This document shows, piece after piece, positions 53,449 through 62,435 of a stretch of DNA of 64,000 bases; the first letter of the stretch is position 1, and every line of letters begins with the position of its first letter. The DNA is from Candidatus Obscuribacter sp. GTDB taxonomy: Bacteria; Cyanobacteriota; Vampirovibrionia; Obscuribacterales; Obscuribacteraceae. A model generated the notes under the pieces. That model was not told the DNA's origin and did no database searches. It saw only the letters and a program-made list of their open reading frames with translations. Made by a program: the position numbers and the translations under genes. The DNA lies in NCBI GenBank assembly GCA_016712465.1, contig JADJQZ010000001.1, positions 5,270,001 to 5,334,000 of the forward strand, read 5' to 3'.

Positions 53449-54387
53449 GTGAGTAAAGTAACAGTAGTTGGATCCGGTTTTGTGGGCGCCACAGTTGCCC
53501 AGCTCCTGGCTGACAAAGATATCGCCGATGTTTGCCTGGTAGACGTAATCGACGGTATGCCCCAGGGCAAGTCCCTTGACATGATGCAGGCTGCCGCCGT
53601 GCATGGCTTCGACCGTAAGCTTGTCGGTTCAAACGATTACGCTGATACCAAGGGCTCCGACATCGTCGTGATCACTGCCGGTATCGCCAGAAAACCGGGC
53701 ATGTCCAGAGACGACCTGCTTAAGACCAATGCCAACATTGTTCAGACCGTCGCGAGAGAAACCGTCAAGCACTCACCCGATGCCATTTTCATCGTGGTCA
53801 CCAATCCGCTTGACGTCATGACCTACCTCACCTGGAAAACCACCAAATTGCCCGCCTCTCGCGTCATCGGCATGGCCGGCGTACTGGACTCCGCTCGCTT
53901 CCAGACCTTCATCGCCATGGAAACCGGTTTCTCCGTACAAGACGTGCGCGCCATGGTTCTGGGCGGTCACGGCGACCTGATGGTGCCCCTCACCCGCTGC
54001 GCCACCGTCAACGGCGTTCCCATAGCCAACTTCCTCTCTAAAGAAAAAATCGACGAAATGGTCAAGCGCACCCAGAACGGCGGCGCCGAAATCGTAGCCC
54101 TGCTCAAGTCCGGCAGCGCCTACTACGCCCCCGGTTCCTCGGTGGTACAGATGGTGGAAGCCATCCTCAAAGACCAGAACAGACTGCTGCCCTGCGCCGT
54201 GCTTGCTGATGGAGACTACGGTCTCAAGGACGTCTACATCGGCTTGCCCACAGTTCTGGGCAGAGAAGGCGTCAAGCGCATTGTGGAACTGAAACTGGAG
54301 AAAGAAGAAGCTGAACTCCTGAAGAAATCAGCCGATTCCATCAAAGAGAACATCGACTTGATGAACAAGCTCCTAGTTGCAGTCTAA
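53449..54387 (+). CDS. mdh: Malate dehydrogenase (LDH-like type)
   Basis: Oxidises malate to oxaloacetate with NAD+. 312 residues from the GTG at 53449-53451, with GGAGG 8 nt upstream; an earlier GTG at 53434 would include that site in the gene. The NAD motif is VVGSGFVGATVAQ, substrate Arg residues lie in AGIARKPGMSRDDLL, and the catalytic His is in VLGGHGDLMVPL. The IARKPGMSR pattern is malate-type, not lactate. A strong terminator follows the stop by about 50 nt. Confidence 0.95.
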   Translation: MSKVTVVGSGFVGATVAQLLADKDIADVCLVDVIDGMPQGKSLDMMQAAAVHGFDRKLVGSNDYADTKGSDIVVITAGIARKPGMSRDDLLKTNANIVQTVARETVKHSPDAIFIVVTNPLDVMTYLTWKTTKLPASRVIGMAGVLDSARFQTFIAMETGFSVQDVRAMVLGGHGDLMVPLTRCATVNGVPIANFLSKEKIDEMVKRTQNGGAEIVALLKSGSAYYAPGSSVVQMVEAILKDQNRLLPCAVLADGDYGLKDVYIGLPTVLGREGVKRIVELKLEKEEAELLKKSADSIKENIDLMNKLLVAV

Positions 54388-54437
54388 GCCGCGAGCGCCG
54401 GGCCCAGCAGGCTCCACCTTGTAATTCGACTAAAGTA

Positions 54438-54489
54438 AAGCCCGGATTTGCAGCCCATTGGGGGTTAGTTTAAGCAAATCTGGGCTTTT
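54438..54489 (+). terminator. Intrinsic terminator of mdh
   Basis: AAGCCCGGATTTGC pairs with GCAAATCTGGGCTT over 14 positions, with one G-U, across a 22-nt loop, and runs into TTTT. The T run overlaps the -35 of the next promoter. Confidence 0.85.
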
Positions 54490-54517
54490 GCTTGCTTGAC
54501 ATATAAATAGGTATAAT
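54488..54517 (+). promoter_or_regulatory. Promoter of the NTF2-like/lspA operon
   Basis: TTGCTT (54488-54493), an 18-bp spacer and a perfect TATAAT (54512-54517). Predicted start is near 54524, about 60 nt before the GTG of the first gene. It lies directly after the mdh terminator. Confidence 0.65.
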
Positions 54518-54583
54518 ATCCATGATTTCCTAAAATCACTCCTCTTTACTGCATACTGCAATTTTCGCCACGGAAGGTCCAAG

Positions 54584-55621
54584 GTGACACCAGATTTGAT
54601 ATCACTCCTGAGTCGCAAATATAAAGCCGCTCTTTTCCTCGCACTCTCATGTCAGATCGCCGTCTTATCAAACGGACAGGCCTCAGCCGTTGCGCAAGAC
54701 GGGCAAGTGGGCAAAGGCGATAAACTGGCCCAGGCCAGTGTGAGCACCGCACCAACCGGTGATTTTAGTTTCGATGATGATAAGAGCCACGAGACGGAAC
54801 GCAAGGAAGTAGAGGAGTTTCTCAACAATCTTGAGACCATGTGGAATCGTCACGACATCGACGGCGTCATGGGCAACTATGCAGACGACTACGTCAACAA
54901 CGACGGCATAGATAAAAACACAGTGCGTAAGTTAACGAGCGAATTCTGGAAGACCTATCCGGACGCTCACTCTTCTTCCGCCACTAAAAATATTCGCATC
55001 GACGGACTTTACGCCACTGTAGATTCCCGCGACCAGGCAACCGGCACCACCGCCAACGAATTCCAGTCTATCAAGAGCAAAGGCGAATTGCAGTCGCTTT
55101 CGGAAGGTCGCCTCTATCTCAAAAAAGTCAGCGGTCACTGGAAAATAATTGGCGACCGCATCGATTTTGAAAAGGTGAAAGTCTCCTTTGGCCTGGCCAA
55201 ACAATTGAAAGCCAGCTTCACCGCCCCCGAACAGATTCGCTCGGGCAAGCAATTCACGGCCCGCCTCGATGTCTCCCTACCGCCCGGTCTCAATGCCGTA
55301 GGCTCCATTGCCAATCAGCCCCTCAAGTACCCCCAGGTGGCCGCCTCCGACAACCCCAGGGTCTTTGAAGCCGGTTCCTCCCTCGAGCGCGTCATGAACG
55401 CCAACAACGAGAACTGCAATGAATTGCTCACAGCCCGGATACTCTTGACCAGCCCGACCAGAGACAAGGTACTGGGAGTCTCGGTTTTCACCAGAAGACT
55501 GAATGTGGTGCCCGAACCAAGGCCGGAAAGCGTCATCGGCGAAGCAACCGTAAAAGCCGATCCTGTGAAAACCGATTCTGTAAAAGCCGATCCACCGAAA
55601 GCGGAAAATGAGCAGAAATGA
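54584..55621 (+). CDS. Secreted NTF2-like (SnoaL-type) protein
   Basis: 345 residues, GTG start with GGAAGG 6 nt upstream. The signal peptide includes AALFLALSCQIAVLSNGQAS. Residues 65-195 form an NTF2-like alpha+beta domain (FLNNLETMWNRHDIDGVMGN, YLKKVSGHWKIIGDRIDFE), followed by a beta domain and a KADP-repeat tail. No catalytic residues can be assigned. First gene of an operon with lspA, rluD, a lapA-like gene and another NTF2-like gene. lspA overlaps its end by 14 nt. Confidence 0.8.
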   Translation: MTPDLISLLSRKYKAALFLALSCQIAVLSNGQASAVAQDGQVGKGDKLAQASVSTAPTGDFSFDDDKSHETERKEVEEFLNNLETMWNRHDIDGVMGNYADDYVNNDGIDKNTVRKLTSEFWKTYPDAHSSSATKNIRIDGLYATVDSRDQATGTTANEFQSIKSKGELQSLSEGRLYLKKVSGHWKIIGDRIDFEKVKVSFGLAKQLKASFTAPEQIRSGKQFTARLDVSLPPGLNAVGSIANQPLKYPQVAASDNPRVFEAGSSLERVMNANNENCNELLTARILLTSPTRDKVLGVSVFTRRLNVVPEPRPESVIGEATVKADPVKTDSVKADPPKAENEQK

Positions 55622-56120
55622 GGCTTCACCTGCAAAGGTAAAGTCGCTTCTCTGGTTGACTCTTTCAGCCGCCCTGGCTTTTACCCTTGATCGTGTGAGC
55701 AAACTCTGGGCGCTCTCTTGCCTTGGTTATCACGAAAGCGTCAAGTTTCTGCCGCCCATCCTCAACTTCTACCTGACCGGCAATACCGGCGCCGCCTTTT
55801 CCCTGGGCAAAAATAATGGTCCCTTCGTGCTGGCCCTGGCCACCGGCACCACCATACTTTTATTAGTGTGGGCAGGCTTAAGGGCCTGCTCAAAGAACAC
55901 AGGCCGCCTGGAGAGCACCGGCGCCGGCATACTGATAGGCGCCTCGCTGGGCAACCTGTTCGACCGCTACACCCGCGGGCAGGTGACCGATTTTCTCGAA
56001 TTCGGTTTTATACACTTCCCCATCTTCAATGTGGCCGATGTTCTCATAGATGTAGGGATAATTTTGATCGTCTGGCAGATCCTCAGCTCTAAACCCCGAG
56101 AAGATCAAAATGCTGCTTGA
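55608..56120 (+). CDS. lspA: Lipoprotein signal peptidase
   Basis: Inner-membrane aspartyl protease that removes signal peptides from diacylated prolipoproteins. 170 residues with four transmembrane helices, NTGAAFS, and the two catalytic Asp in NLFDRYTRGQVTDFLEF and FNVADVLIDVG. Standard length. ATG start overlaps the upstream gene by 14 nt, and rluD overlaps its end by 11 nt. This lspA-rluD pairing is common. Confidence 0.96.
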   Translation: MSRNEASPAKVKSLLWLTLSAALAFTLDRVSKLWALSCLGYHESVKFLPPILNFYLTGNTGAAFSLGKNNGPFVLALATGTTILLLVWAGLRACSKNTGRLESTGAGILIGASLGNLFDRYTRGQVTDFLEFGFIHFPIFNVADVLIDVGIILIVWQILSSKPREDQNAA

Positions 56121-57087
56121 AGTCTCAGAAGACGATGATAACGGCAGCACACGGCCGCGCCTGGACCAATACCTCAGCCTGAAGCTTACCGACTTTTCCA
56201 GAGCCCGCCTGCAAAAGCTCATTGAAGACGGTGCCGTCAAAGTGAACGAGAAACCAGCGAAAGCCGGGCAAAAACTACGCCCCGGCGATCTGATCAGCCT
56301 GGACCTGCCCGACCCAGTGCCACTGGATGCAGTGGCAGAGGAAATTCCCCTGGCTATTGTTTTCGAAGACGAAAACTTACTGGTCATCAATAAACCAGCC
56401 GGCATGGTCACTCATCCCGGTGCCGGCGTCAACAGCGGCACCCTGGTCAATGCCGTCCTGCACCATGCCCGGGGCAGCCTCTCATCCATTGGCGGCGTAG
56501 TCAGACCGGGCATCGTGCATCGCCTCGATAAAGACACCAGCGGGCTGATCATGGTGGCAAAAAATGATCGCGCGCACCAGAGCCTGGCCGCCCAATTGAA
56601 AGTCAAAAGTGCCAGGCGTTCTTACCTGGCCCTGGTGGAAGGCAGCCCCGGAGAAGAGAGCGGCACCATAGACCTACCAATAGGACGCCATCCGAAAAAA
56701 CGCGTCCAGATGACCGTGGTGACACCGGCCATGGCGGTGGAAGCCAGACATGCCGTCACCCACTATCAGGTGCTGGAACACTTCCACAAATACGCCCTGT
56801 TGGCCTGCCAGTTGGAAACCGGACGCACACATCAGATAAGGGTGCACCTTTCGCACCTGGGTCTGCCCATTGTGGGAGACCTGGTTTACAATCAAAAAAC
56901 CACAGGCACACTCCCAGCCAGAGCCAAACTGGGGCTGAAAGGTCAGGCCCTGCACGCCCATAAGTTGAGCTTCACCCATCCTGTCAGCGGGAAGCTGTTA
57001 GAATTTGAGGCCGACCTACCGGCCGACTTAAAAGCCCTTATAGACCGGCTGAGAAATTCGGCCAACCAAACATCAGGCACAAAATAG
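56110..57087 (+). CDS. rluD: Ribosomal large-subunit pseudouridine synthase RluD-type
   Basis: 325 residues. An N-terminal S4 RNA-binding domain (RLDQYLSLKLTDFSRARLQK and KVNEKPAKAGQKLRPGD) is followed by the RluA-family catalytic domain with the Asp in HRLDKDTSGL and the motif LETGRTHQIRVHL. It modifies uridines in 23S rRNA helix 69 in E. coli. Target assignment among RluA/C/D is by general similarity only. The next gene starts directly at its stop. Confidence 0.93.
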   Translation: MLLEVSEDDDNGSTRPRLDQYLSLKLTDFSRARLQKLIEDGAVKVNEKPAKAGQKLRPGDLISLDLPDPVPLDAVAEEIPLAIVFEDENLLVINKPAGMVTHPGAGVNSGTLVNAVLHHARGSLSSIGGVVRPGIVHRLDKDTSGLIMVAKNDRAHQSLAAQLKVKSARRSYLALVEGSPGEESGTIDLPIGRHPKKRVQMTVVTPAMAVEARHAVTHYQVLEHFHKYALLACQLETGRTHQIRVHLSHLGLPIVGDLVYNQKTTGTLPARAKLGLKGQALHAHKLSFTHPVSGKLLEFEADLPADLKALIDRLRNSANQTSGTK

Positions 57088-57435
57088 ATGTCGCACAAAA
57101 TTCTCTATATCCTTATATCTGTATTCTTAATAGTTAGCACCCTTTATTTTGCCGCCATCAACACGGCAAATATCTCATGCAACTTCATCGGCCAAAAATT
57201 CGACGTACCCTTAGCCTGGATTGTGATCAAGCTCTACATTCTGGGCGGCGTCACCACTCTCTGCATTTTGCGCCTGCGCCGCCGGGAGGAAAAGTCGGAA
57301 CAGAAACAGTTGGAATGGAAAGCCCAGGACGCTAAACTGCAGGCCGAGATTCAAAATGACACCGTGAAACTACTGGAAGCCAAAATCGCCACGCTGGAAA
57401 CGGCACTGGACAAGGCGCTCAAGAAAAAGGGCTAA
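57088..57435 (+). CDS. lapA: LapA-domain (DUF1049) membrane protein
   Basis: 115 residues with two hydrophobic segments (ILYILISVFLIVSTLYFAAI and VPLAWIVIKLYILGGVTTL), with NTANISCNFIGQKFDVPL between. The C-terminal half is a charged coiled coil. The LapA domain takes part in lipopolysaccharide assembly control in E. coli. ATG directly follows the rluD stop, so it is co-translated. Confidence 0.85.
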   Translation: MSHKILYILISVFLIVSTLYFAAINTANISCNFIGQKFDVPLAWIVIKLYILGGVTTLCILRLRRREEKSEQKQLEWKAQDAKLQAEIQNDTVKLLEAKIATLETALDKALKKKG

Positions 57436-57439
57436 TTCT

Positions 57440-58033
57440 TTGCAGCAATCATCCAAACAACCACTTCTTCAAGCAATAACACTGGCGGCAACACTATTGA
57501 CAGCCCTGCCGCCGGTGCAGGCCGGTCACCATCCAGGTAAAAGCAATATCCCCGTGGTGAAAGAGCAGGGTCAGGCGCCGGAAGACAAGCCTTCAGAGGC
57601 ACTAAAAGAGAAAGCCGGCAAATTCTTCGCAACCTACCGCGACTTAGACCGCCGGTCAGACCCCGCCCTCATAGACCTCTACAGCGATGATGCCGTCATC
57701 CATGCCTCCATTGAACGGGCCGGCGGCGGCATCCTCACCGAGAAATTCAGCAAAGGCGAATTCAAACAAGAACTTTTGCGCTCCATTAAAGACGAGCGGG
57801 TCAAAGCCCTCAATAAGGAAACCGTTCTAGAAAACCTGCAGATCAAGGTGCTCAAGCACGAAGGCCTGAAAGAGCAGGTTACCGAGCTAAGCTTCGACGC
57901 CCACCACAAGCACTCGGCCCTGCGCGTCAATTGGCTCCTGCGGCAGGACAAGAAGGGCAATTTGCGCATCTTCGAAGAGCATTCCCTCAGCTACAGCAAA
58001 GCCCGGGCGGAAACAAAAAAACCTCAGTCCTGA
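57440..58033 (+). CDS. Secreted NTF2-like hypothetical protein
   Basis: 197 residues with a TTG start 4 nt after the lapA-like stop and a signal peptide (QAITLAATLLTALPPVQAG). Residues 55-185 look like an NTF2-type domain (KFFATYRDLDRRSDPALIDL, then LRVNWLLRQDKKGNLRIFEE). Same fold class as the first gene of this operon, with little sequence identity by eye. Its last 10 bp overlap the convergent bifunctional nuclease gene. Confidence 0.75.
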   Translation: MQQSSKQPLLQAITLAATLLTALPPVQAGHHPGKSNIPVVKEQGQAPEDKPSEALKEKAGKFFATYRDLDRRSDPALIDLYSDDAVIHASIERAGGGILTEKFSKGEFKQELLRSIKDERVKALNKETVLENLQIKVLKHEGLKEQVTELSFDAHHKHSALRVNWLLRQDKKGNLRIFEEHSLSYSKARAETKKPQS

Positions 58034-58527
58034 CCGCCGCCGCTGGTCTTGAAATCTGAGGCTTTTAACCCATCGACAAAGCGCTTGAATTCCTGCGCTT
58101 CTTCTTCGTCTTTTTCGTGATCGGCAGCCACCGTGCCGTCGGCAATCACCTGGGCGGATACCATGATAGGCGCCTTGGCCCTCAAGGCCAGAGCAATGGC
58201 GTCCGAGGGTCTGGAATCTATGGCCCGGGTCTCTTTCTTGCCGTCCAGGCTCTTGATGAAGATGGTGGCAAAATAAGTATCTGAAGCCAGTTCGTTAATC
58301 TCAATATGATCCACCCGAAAGCCCAGGCTGTTTATGGTGTTGAGCAAGAGGTCGTGGGTCATGGGCCGGCTTGGTTTATGCTTACCCAGAGCCCTGGTGA
58401 TGGAATTTGCCTCGGCCTCGCCAATCCAAATAGGGAGAGCCCGCCTTTTGGTGCTGTCATACAGCACCAGAATAGGCATGTGCGTCTTCTGATCTTGAGC
58501 TATTCCAAAGACAAACATTTCAATCAT
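58024..58527 (-). CDS. Bifunctional nuclease family protein (DUF151)
   Basis: 167 residues. The N-terminal BFN domain shows LPIWIGEAEANSIT and the C-terminal block RPSDAIALALRAKAPIMVS, both diagnostic. Plant members have been described as nucleases; bacterial members are mostly uncharacterised, and many are encoded in cyanobacteria and actinobacteria. The C-terminal region carries an acidic helix. Monocistronic. Confidence 0.9.
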   Translation of the reverse strand: MIEMFVFGIAQDQKTHMPILVLYDSTKRRALPIWIGEAEANSITRALGKHKPSRPMTHDLLLNTINSLGFRVDHIEINELASDTYFATIFIKSLDGKKETRAIDSRPSDAIALALRAKAPIMVSAQVIADGTVAADHEKDEEEAQEFKRFVDGLKASDFKTSGGGQD

Positions 58528-58837
58528 TAAGAAAGACTTCCCTGGCTCGGATCATTCTAAATATGCCCACTTTGCACGAATTTCCACACATCTTGTGTTA
58601 AATTCTCTTATCAAAACTGAGGCTGACACTGGCTTCGCGCAGTTTTAAGCCTTTCAAAGCCCCAACCCGAAGCCCCAAAACCAGGCAATAGAGGCACTTT
58701 CGCCCGACAAAGCGCGAGCACGGGCAAAACCCTTAGTTCTAAGCAAGTTGACGCACTATAGTCAACATGCATAAACTAATAGCTGTTAGTCGGCCTGGTT
58801 TTCAACCGGTGGGCTGACGCAATGTCCTCCTGAACAA
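58528..58837. other. Intergenic region before tRNA-Leu
   Basis: 310 bp between the BFN gene (leftward) and tRNA-Leu (rightward). It contains the dyad GTTGAC-N8-GTCAAC at 58747-58766, possibly a regulator site or part of the tRNA promoter. No coding region is supported. Confidence 0.4.
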
Positions 58838-58917
<80 letters not shown>

Positions 58918-58967
58918 ATTTTTTATTCTAATCAGAAAGCAAACTTTAAGCTTAGAGCTTGAAAAAC

Positions 58968-58993
58968 AGGCGAAGGACATAAGTCCTTCGCCT
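58968..58993. terminator. Perfect 11-bp hairpin after tRNA-Leu
   Basis: AGGCGAAGGAC, loop ATAA, GTCCTTCGCCT is a perfect stem. The T-rich flank (TGTTTTTC) follows it on the minus strand; on the plus strand it is followed by TACGCTA. It may terminate tRNA-Leu weakly or leftward transcription more strongly. Confidence 0.5.
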
Positions 58994-59049
58994 TACGCTA
59001 TGATGGCAAACGGCATCCTTCTCTATCACCCACCTTGAGGTCTGAAGCA

Positions 59050-59319
59050 ATGCTCACCCAAAGAGCCCAGTGGCCGCACACAGTCGCCGATATCACCAAA
59101 GCCCTTGATGGAGTCTGGGGCCTTTGCGGCGCCCACGGCTTAAACGGCAACCTCTACCGCCTGGAGCGCAGCCTGCACGAGCCCATCGTCTACACCTTCA
59201 CCGAATACAGGGGCGAAGACGAAAGCGACATAGTCAAGCGGGAAGAGTACTCCCTGGAAGACAGGCAGATAGCCGTAGATCAATTCGCGAAAGCCCTCGG
59301 CTTTGGCCAGTCCAATTAA
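59050..59319 (+). CDS. Small hypothetical protein upstream of HerA-like ATPase
   Basis: 89 residues from the ATG at 59050, with GAGG 9 nt upstream. The sequence (WPHTVADITKALDGVWGLCG, then an acidic second half) is well structured but of no recognised family. It ends 17 bp before the HerA-like gene and is probably cotranscribed. Confidence 0.65.
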   Translation: MLTQRAQWPHTVADITKALDGVWGLCGAHGLNGNLYRLERSLHEPIVYTFTEYRGEDESDIVKREEYSLEDRQIAVDQFAKALGFGQSN

Positions 59320-59336
59320 ATAGCCGCTCAAGAGCC

Positions 59337-61073
59337 ATGACGGAGCAAAGCAAGCATTCACATCTGGGCATCATCATCCAGGGCTCCCTTTCGGCGGGGC
59401 TCGAAATGAGGCTGGATGCTTCCCAGAGCGTGGAGGATCTGCGCGTGGGGCGCTTTGTGGTGGTAGAGGGAGCCAATACGCGCTTCTTCAGCATGGTCAC
59501 CGACGTCACCCTCTCCTCCTCCAATCCCAACATTCTCTTCAACCCGCCTGGCACCGACCCCTTCCTCATGGCAGTTCTGTCGGGCACCTCCACTTTCGGC
59601 ACGGTCAAACTGCAGCCCATGCTCATGCTGGAAAAGCAAGCGCTGGCGGCATTCAGCCTGGGAAGCGCCGCCGCTTTAAGCGAAGAAGAAAACGAGGGAA
59701 GGGGCTTACGACCGGTAAAAACTATTCCCAGCCATTTTTCCCAGGTCTTTGAAGCCAGCGCCGAAGACTTTGCCCTTGTTTTCGGCAAGGAAGATAACAC
59801 ACCGGGCAATACTTACTTCAGCATCGGCCGCCCTCTCAACATGGAGGTACCGGTCTGCGTCAATCTCAATCGCTTCATTGAAAGATCAAACGGCATCTTC
59901 GGCAAATCAGGCACCGGCAAATCTTTTCTCAACCGCATTTTCCTGAGCGGCATAATCTCTAAAGATCTGGCATCAGTACTGGTTTTCGACATGCACAACG
60001 AATACGGCTGGCAAGCCATGTCGGAAAGCAAAAGCGCCCCCCGGGTAAAAGGCCTCAAGCAACTCTTCGGGCATCAAGTGGTGGTCTTCTCCCTCGATGC
60101 CGAGTCCTCCAAAGCTCGCGGCATTCCCGATGCCCGAGAACTATATATCGGCTACAACCAGATAGAAATCGAAGACCTCGACCTGCTCAAAAACGAACTG
60201 GCACTCTCCGAGGCCACCCTGGAGAACGCCTACATAGCCAGGGAGAAACTGGGACAGGACTGGATCGCCACCCTCCTTGATATGTCCGGCGAAGAAATCG
60301 AGGAATTCACCCAGGTGCACAAAGGTCACCCGGTAGCACTCAAGACCCTGCAACGCCGGCTCAATACTATAGTGCAAAAAACGCCCTATCTAAGACCGAG
60401 GGTAAATCACAACTATATCGAAGAGATACTGCAGCAAATTCAAGCGGGCAAACACATTGTGCTGGAGTTTGGCAGGCAGAACAACCTGCTTTCCTACATG
60501 CTCGCCACCAACATTATTACCAGACGCATTCACGCCGAATATGTGCGCCAGTCCGAGCGTTATATTTGCGATCCGGAACGCGTCAATCCGCCTCGCAAGC
60601 TGGTTATAGTCATCGAAGAGGCTCACAAATTTCTCTCTCCGCAAGTGGCGAGGCAAACCATATTCGGTATTATCGCCAGAGAAATGCGCAAGTATTTCGT
60701 CACCCTGCTCATAGTCGATCAACGCCCCTCCGGCATCGACCCCGAGATTCTCAGCCAGATAGGCACCCGGGTAACGGCCTTATTGAACGACGACAAGGAT
60801 ATCGATGCTGTATTCACCGGCGTTTCAGGCAGTCAAACCCTGCGCACCGTACTATCACAGATGGACCCCAAGCAACAAGCTCTGGTACTGGGCTATGCCG
60901 TACCCATGCCGGTGGTGGTGCGCACCCGGGCCTTCGATAGTGAATTCTACAAAGCGGTGGCACCGGACGGCGAAGCTCACGACTGGCGAAGATTGGCCAG
61001 AGGCAGCCGTGAAGAGCGGCAAATTCTGGAAGAACGGGCGCAAAACGCAGCCGGGGAGCTATTTGGAGATTAG
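59337..61073 (+). CDS. HerA-like DNA-translocating ATPase (DUF87)
   Basis: 578 residues from the ATG at 59337; a longer frame upstream overlaps the small gene out of frame. An N-terminal HAS-barrel-like domain (LGIIIQGSLSAGLEMRLD) precedes the ATPase core with Walker A GKSGTGKSF, Walker B VIVIEEAHKFL and the DQRPSGIDPEI sensor region. HerA works with the nuclease NurA in archaea; here no NurA gene is adjacent. Probably a hexameric DNA pump in repair or defence. Confidence 0.88.
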   Translation: MTEQSKHSHLGIIIQGSLSAGLEMRLDASQSVEDLRVGRFVVVEGANTRFFSMVTDVTLSSSNPNILFNPPGTDPFLMAVLSGTSTFGTVKLQPMLMLEKQALAAFSLGSAAALSEEENEGRGLRPVKTIPSHFSQVFEASAEDFALVFGKEDNTPGNTYFSIGRPLNMEVPVCVNLNRFIERSNGIFGKSGTGKSFLNRIFLSGIISKDLASVLVFDMHNEYGWQAMSESKSAPRVKGLKQLFGHQVVVFSLDAESSKARGIPDARELYIGYNQIEIEDLDLLKNELALSEATLENAYIAREKLGQDWIATLLDMSGEEIEEFTQVHKGHPVALKTLQRRLNTIVQKTPYLRPRVNHNYIEEILQQIQAGKHIVLEFGRQNNLLSYMLATNIITRRIHAEYVRQSERYICDPERVNPPRKLVIVIEEAHKFLSPQVARQTIFGIIAREMRKYFVTLLIVDQRPSGIDPEILSQIGTRVTALLNDDKDIDAVFTGVSGSQTLRTVLSQMDPKQQALVLGYAVPMPVVVRTRAFDSEFYKAVAPDGEAHDWRRLARGSREERQILEERAQNAAGELFGD

Positions 61074-61114
61074 GCAGAGCTTGCTTTAGGCCCTGTAAGT
61101 GATAATCTATAAAA

Positions 61115-61957
61115 ATGCACACCGCCAAACCGGATGAGCCGGAAGAAATCGACCCATACGCTGATATCCCGGACGGCGCCGATCTGACCCTGGATCCGCC
61201 ACAAACGGCAGCGAAACCGGCCCCGGCCGCAGTGCCGGAAGCAGCGGCACAGGGAAAAGTAGAAACAAAGGAGCCGGCCAAGGCAGCAGCGGCTGAGACC
61301 AGAAGCGGCGAACTGCCCAAGGTGAGCGAAGAAACACGTTCCTCCACACAACTGCAGGCGGCAAGAGCCGCCCATCAAGCTTATATGCTGCACGATGATT
61401 CTATCGACAGCGACGCCCAGGACAATTTCGTAGAATCGAAAGAGCCAAGCGAACTACTGATGTGCCTGGTGCTGGCCTCGGCTTATCTTGGTCTGGCCAA
61501 GTACTGCTGGACACCGCTCTTTCTCGCCAACGACAAACGGCTCTTCTACAGCGTCGAAGGTTTCTTTCTCTCCATCGCGCTCTTAGCCATCCTGATCGGA
61601 CTGAGGCCCTTCCTGACACCATCCAGCCTGCAGCTAAGCCATTACGGTATCAAATACCGTGGTCCTTACTGGCCTCAGCGCAAATCCGTCAACTGGAGCC
61701 AGATTCGCAAGGTCTACCTGAGCCCCGAGTTGATCATCGTGCTCTACCACCCCCAGCCGGGCAAGAAACGGCTCTGGCCCTTGATTATCCCCTCTATCTA
61801 CCTGGCCGACCGCGACCGCATCTCCCAGGTCTTCACCCGCTATTCGCCCATCAAAGCCATCAACCTGTCGAGCCCGGCGCCCATCTCCAGAATCGTCATG
61901 GTGCTCCTCTTCCTGGGAGCCGTTATCTGGCTTTTGGAAATGCTTATAACCCAGTAG
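61115..61957 (+). CDS. Membrane protein with Ala-rich cytosolic N-terminus
   Basis: 280 residues. The first ~110 are acidic and Pro/Ala-rich, likely disordered. Two transmembrane helices follow (LLMCLVLASAYLGLAKYCW and FFLSIALLAILIGLRPFL), then a PH-like beta segment (LSHYGIKYRGPYWPQRKSVNW) and a last helix. The beta part is similar to bacterial PH/YcxB-like domains. Function unknown. ATG about 40 bp after the HerA-like gene. Confidence 0.72.
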   Translation: MHTAKPDEPEEIDPYADIPDGADLTLDPPQTAAKPAPAAVPEAAAQGKVETKEPAKAAAAETRSGELPKVSEETRSSTQLQAARAAHQAYMLHDDSIDSDAQDNFVESKEPSELLMCLVLASAYLGLAKYCWTPLFLANDKRLFYSVEGFFLSIALLAILIGLRPFLTPSSLQLSHYGIKYRGPYWPQRKSVNWSQIRKVYLSPELIIVLYHPQPGKKRLWPLIIPSIYLADRDRISQVFTRYSPIKAINLSSPAPISRIVMVLLFLGAVIWLLEMLITQ

Positions 61958-61979
61958 CGATGCCGCTTGTTCAGGCCAA

Positions 61980-62435
61980 TTACTTGCTGAACTCGAGAGC
62001 GCGCAGATAAGTAATCAGATTATCAAGCTCGTCGTTATTGATACGCTCAACGCTCTGGCCGGGCATCATACCCTTGCCTTTGCGAATAAACTGCTTGAGG
62101 GCCTGGTCTTCCGGAAACTTGGCGTTCATCGCTTCCAGACTAGGCCCCATGCCGGCTTTGGCTGAGGGATGGCAGGTATTGCAACTGCGTATAAAAATCT
62201 GCTCGCCCGTCAAATTGGTGGAGCCTTCCATAGCCCGCTCCCGCTGAGCCTTCTTCACTTGATCGATGCGCTTCATCTCTTCCGACATAACACATCCGGA
62301 CAATGCGGAAGAGCCGGTAAACATTGCAAGTAGCGCCAGGAAGAACAGGCCGGCTGTAGGCCGGGGTGAGCGCCCGGCGCCCCCCTTCTGCGAAGCGACC
62401 GAGCAGGCCGCATCAGGGCGAAACCTATTAGACAT
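61980..62435 (-). CDS. Cytochrome c lipoprotein
   Basis: 151 residues. A signal peptide with lipobox SALSGC (Cys near residue 47) predicts lipidation, fitting lspA in the window. The heme site is CNTCH followed by GMGPSLEAM, and the axial Met is in GKGMMPGQS. Class I mono-heme c-type cytochrome with a C-terminal LITYLRAL helix. Electron carrier in the periplasm; partner unknown. Confidence 0.9.
   Translation of the reverse strand: MSNRFRPDAACSVASQKGGAGRSPRPTAGLFFLALLAMFTGSSALSGCVMSEEMKRIDQVKKAQRERAMEGSTNLTGEQIFIRSCNTCHPSAKAGMGPSLEAMNAKFPEDQALKQFIRKGKGMMPGQSVERINNDELDNLITYLRALEFSK

Noticed and set aside
54496..54517. TTGACA followed by TATAAT as a promoter
   Set aside because: The spacer is only 10 bp. 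The TTGCTT hexamer at 18 bp is a better partner for this -10.
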